A DNA stretch of 21,250 nt from Phytophthora quininea. Taxonomy: Eukaryota > Oomycota > Peronosporomycetes > Peronosporales > Peronosporaceae. The DNA is taken from assembly GCA_011947345.1 (NCBI GenBank), contig JAAVTG010001015.1, forward strand, positions 1 through 21,250. Direction: 5' to 3'. The position numbers and the translations under genes were made by a program. The notes beneath the pieces are model-generated. The model saw only the letters and a list, made by a program, of their open reading frames with translations. It did not search any database and had not been told where the DNA came from. Shown in pieces: positions 19,807 to 21,250 of the stretch. Each line of letters starts with the position of its first letter. Within the stretch, counting starts at the first letter, position 1.

Positions 19807-19915
19807 CCGACACAACCAGACGACCGGAACGAGATCAAGTGCGGCTGCATACGCGGCGTTGCCCAGGTCGCCCAGCACTCCCATTATCTTATCGAGCGTC
19901 AGCGCACCGCCAACC

Positions 19916-21077
19916 ATGGACCTCGGCAGCAAGGACAAGCCCATGGGCGCGTACGTTCATCTGCTGCAGCTCTTCCCTGTGTATACACTCACTGCTTGTC
20001 TGCAGCGCCTTCATGACCAAACACAAGAGCAACATCGCCCTCTGGTCGGCCTTTGTGGTGGTGGTCTTCTTCTGCTACCACCTTTTCAGCGACGGAGACT
20101 TCTCCTTCCTCATGGTGGGTCCTACCTCCGCTTCCTGGGAAGAACTCTTGTCCTAATGCTGTGTCTGGACCACTGCAGACGATGGGTGCGTTCGTGCGCG
20201 CCTTCGGCTTCGCCTTCCTCGTGTTCAAGGCCTTCTCGCAGCGGTCCGTGGCCGGGCTCTCGCTCAAGACGCTGGAGCTCTACGCCTTCGTGTTCCTCTT
20301 CCGGCTCAGCTCCATCCTCCGATACCAGGGCTACCTGCCCTACGACCGCAGTGGCGACTGGCTCTACGTTCCTGGAGATCGTGGCGCTGTCGCTCTGCTG
20401 CGGCGTCATCTACCTGGTCATGGTGCTTCAACTCGACCTACGAGCTGCGCTACGCCTGGCTGGCTACACCTCCCCACGGAGCTCGGCGCGCTCTACATTC
20501 TGCTGCCCTGCATGTTCTTCGGCATGGTACGAACCCATCACATTGCTGCTTTAATGGTGCTGTTGCTGATGGCGATGTTTGTATAGCTGATCCATCCCAA
20601 CTTGAACCGCAACTGGTTCTCGGACGTTTCGTGGACGATCGCGCTGTACATTGAGGCCGTGGCCATTCTGCCGCAGCTCTTCATGTTCCAGAAGCGCGTA
20701 CGTTGTGGTGTTATCGTTTGTGTTCGAACAGTGACTTATTGGACTTTTGCTTTCTCCAATGCAGGGTGGTGCTGTGGTCGTGCATTTCGCACTTTGTGTA
20801 CGCGCTGGCCTTCGGTCGCTTCCTGCACCTGGTCTTCTGGTTCTCGTCCTACCACGAGCTTGGAGAAGGACGCCGGCCAGCACGTGGGCTACATGGTCAT
20901 TTTTGTCCAGATCGGCCACATGCTCATGATGGCGGTTTCTCTACTACTACTTCAAGAGGTGCGTTTGCATGGTCAATGTCGGGGAATGTGGTGCTAACAA
21001 CGTTGTTTTCCTTGCGATGCAGCATGAAAGAAGGAGGCCCGATGATGCTGCCACACCCACGGCGTACCCAGGCGTAA
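19916..21077 (+). CDS. ER lumen protein-retaining receptor family (KDEL receptor/ERD2-like), six exons
   Basis: Members return escaped ER proteins from the Golgi by binding C-terminal retrieval signals; ERD2-like relatives are less well understood. Exons: 19916-19950, 20006-20114, 20179-20526, 20587-20697, 20765-20958, 21023-21077; 852 bases in total. The N-terminus (MDLGSKDKPMGA, then LWSAFVVVVFFCYHLF) adds a membrane helix before the family core, as in ERD2-like proteins. Family motifs: GLSLKTLELYAFVFLFRLSS, RYQGYLPYDRSGDWLY, LEIVALSLCCGVIYLVMV, FNSTYELRY, ELGALYILLPCMFFGM, HPNLN-NW, IALYIEAVAILPQLFMFQK, SHFVYALAFGRFLHLVFWFS, EKDAGQHVGYMVIF and FLYYYFKSMK. Frame changes occur near 20368, 20424, 20455, 20860 and 20935, and at the 20697/20765 join. 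The stop is TAA 21075-21077. The gene is very probably real and the breaks artefactual. Confidence 0.88.
19951..20005 (+). other. Intron 1 of the KDEL receptor gene (55 bases)
   Basis: GTACGT...TCTGCAG. Splicing joins GGC-GC to C-GCC-TTC and puts ATG 19916 in frame with FMTKHKSNIALWSAF. Confidence 0.7.
20115..20178 (+). other. Intron 2 of the KDEL receptor gene (64 bases)
   Basis: GTGGGT...CACTGCAG. It joins DFSFLM to TMGAFVRAF, matching the uninterrupted helix pattern of the family. Confidence 0.75.
20527..20586 (+). other. Intron 3 of the KDEL receptor gene (60 bases)
   Basis: GTACGA...TTGTATAG. Length is a multiple of three, and the 3' splice site supplies an in-frame TAG, so unspliced RNA would stop here. 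Splicing joins CMFFGM to LIHPNLN. Confidence 0.8.
20698..20764 (+). other. Intron 4 of the KDEL receptor gene (67 bases)
   Basis: GTACGT...CCAATGCAG, with a pyrimidine-rich 3' part. It joins FMFQKR to VVLWSCISHFVYAL with a one-base phase mismatch that I attribute to an indel. Confidence 0.7.
20959..21022 (+). other. Intron 5 of the KDEL receptor gene (64 bases)
   Basis: GTGCGT...GCGATGCAG. Joining AG to C restores the conserved YYYFKSMK ending of the receptor family. Confidence 0.75.
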
Positions 21078-21250
21078 ATGTCTATGAGGCGGCAAGCGTG
21101 CTGGCAGAAAAACAGTAACCTCAGAAAAATGAATGGCACGCTGGAAAAGTGACGCTGCAGTGATTAGTTGGGGGTGGTCAACACGAAGTTGATGTGCTGT
21201 CAGGCGTTGACACGTGGAGCGCACGTTTTACGAACAGCAAAGCGTAGGTG
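21078..21250. other. 3' flank of the KDEL receptor gene
   Basis: I see no gene or recognisable element to the end of the window. Confidence 0.5.

Overview
The window looks like nuclear DNA of an oomycete, most probably Phytophthora-like (Peronosporales). The evidence is a GC-rich codon bias in the host genes, short GT-AG introns of 55-71 bases, Inr/FPR-type core promoter motifs, an Argonaute with a long Arg-Gly-Gly N-terminus, and a Helitron of the DUF6570/Rep/helicase type. The assignment is inferred from gene content only; no search was possible.

Layout. 111-1854 (+): a secreted, C-terminally membrane-anchored glycoside hydrolase family 1 beta-glucosidase. 2088-5947 (-): an Argonaute (RGG domain, N, L1, PAZ, MID, PIWI), convergent with the first gene. 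5948-11205: about 5.2 kb with no gene I can support, holding short degenerate repeats and some ORF fragments. 11338-12017 (+): a gene of unknown function with a good Inr-type promoter and a possible OB-fold. 11969-12525: a diverged direct duplication. 12875-18401 (+): a Helitron encoding a zinc finger, DUF6570, an HUH Rep nuclease with two Tyr, and a PIF1-like helicase. 18656-19563 (-): a lineage-type protein with two copies of a Cys/His motif. 19916-21077 (+): a six-exon ER lumen protein-retaining receptor (KDEL receptor/ERD2-like) gene, divergent from the previous one.

The dominant oddity is that almost every gene is broken by small frame changes. Most are single-base deletions, many in homopolymers or short tandem repeats, while the protein reading on both sides of each break stays well conserved. 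In GH1, Argonaute and the Cys/His gene, adding back the inferred lost bases makes the whole length a multiple of three. This fits indel errors in an unpolished assembly better than three independent gene deaths. The Helitron also carries a substitution in its Walker B motif (Asp to Tyr), which looks like real decay.

The host genes belong to unrelated pathways: extracellular or surface glucoside hydrolysis, small-RNA silencing, and Golgi-to-ER retrieval. They do not form an operon-like system. The Helitron is an insertion, visibly more AT-rich in codon use than the genes on either side.
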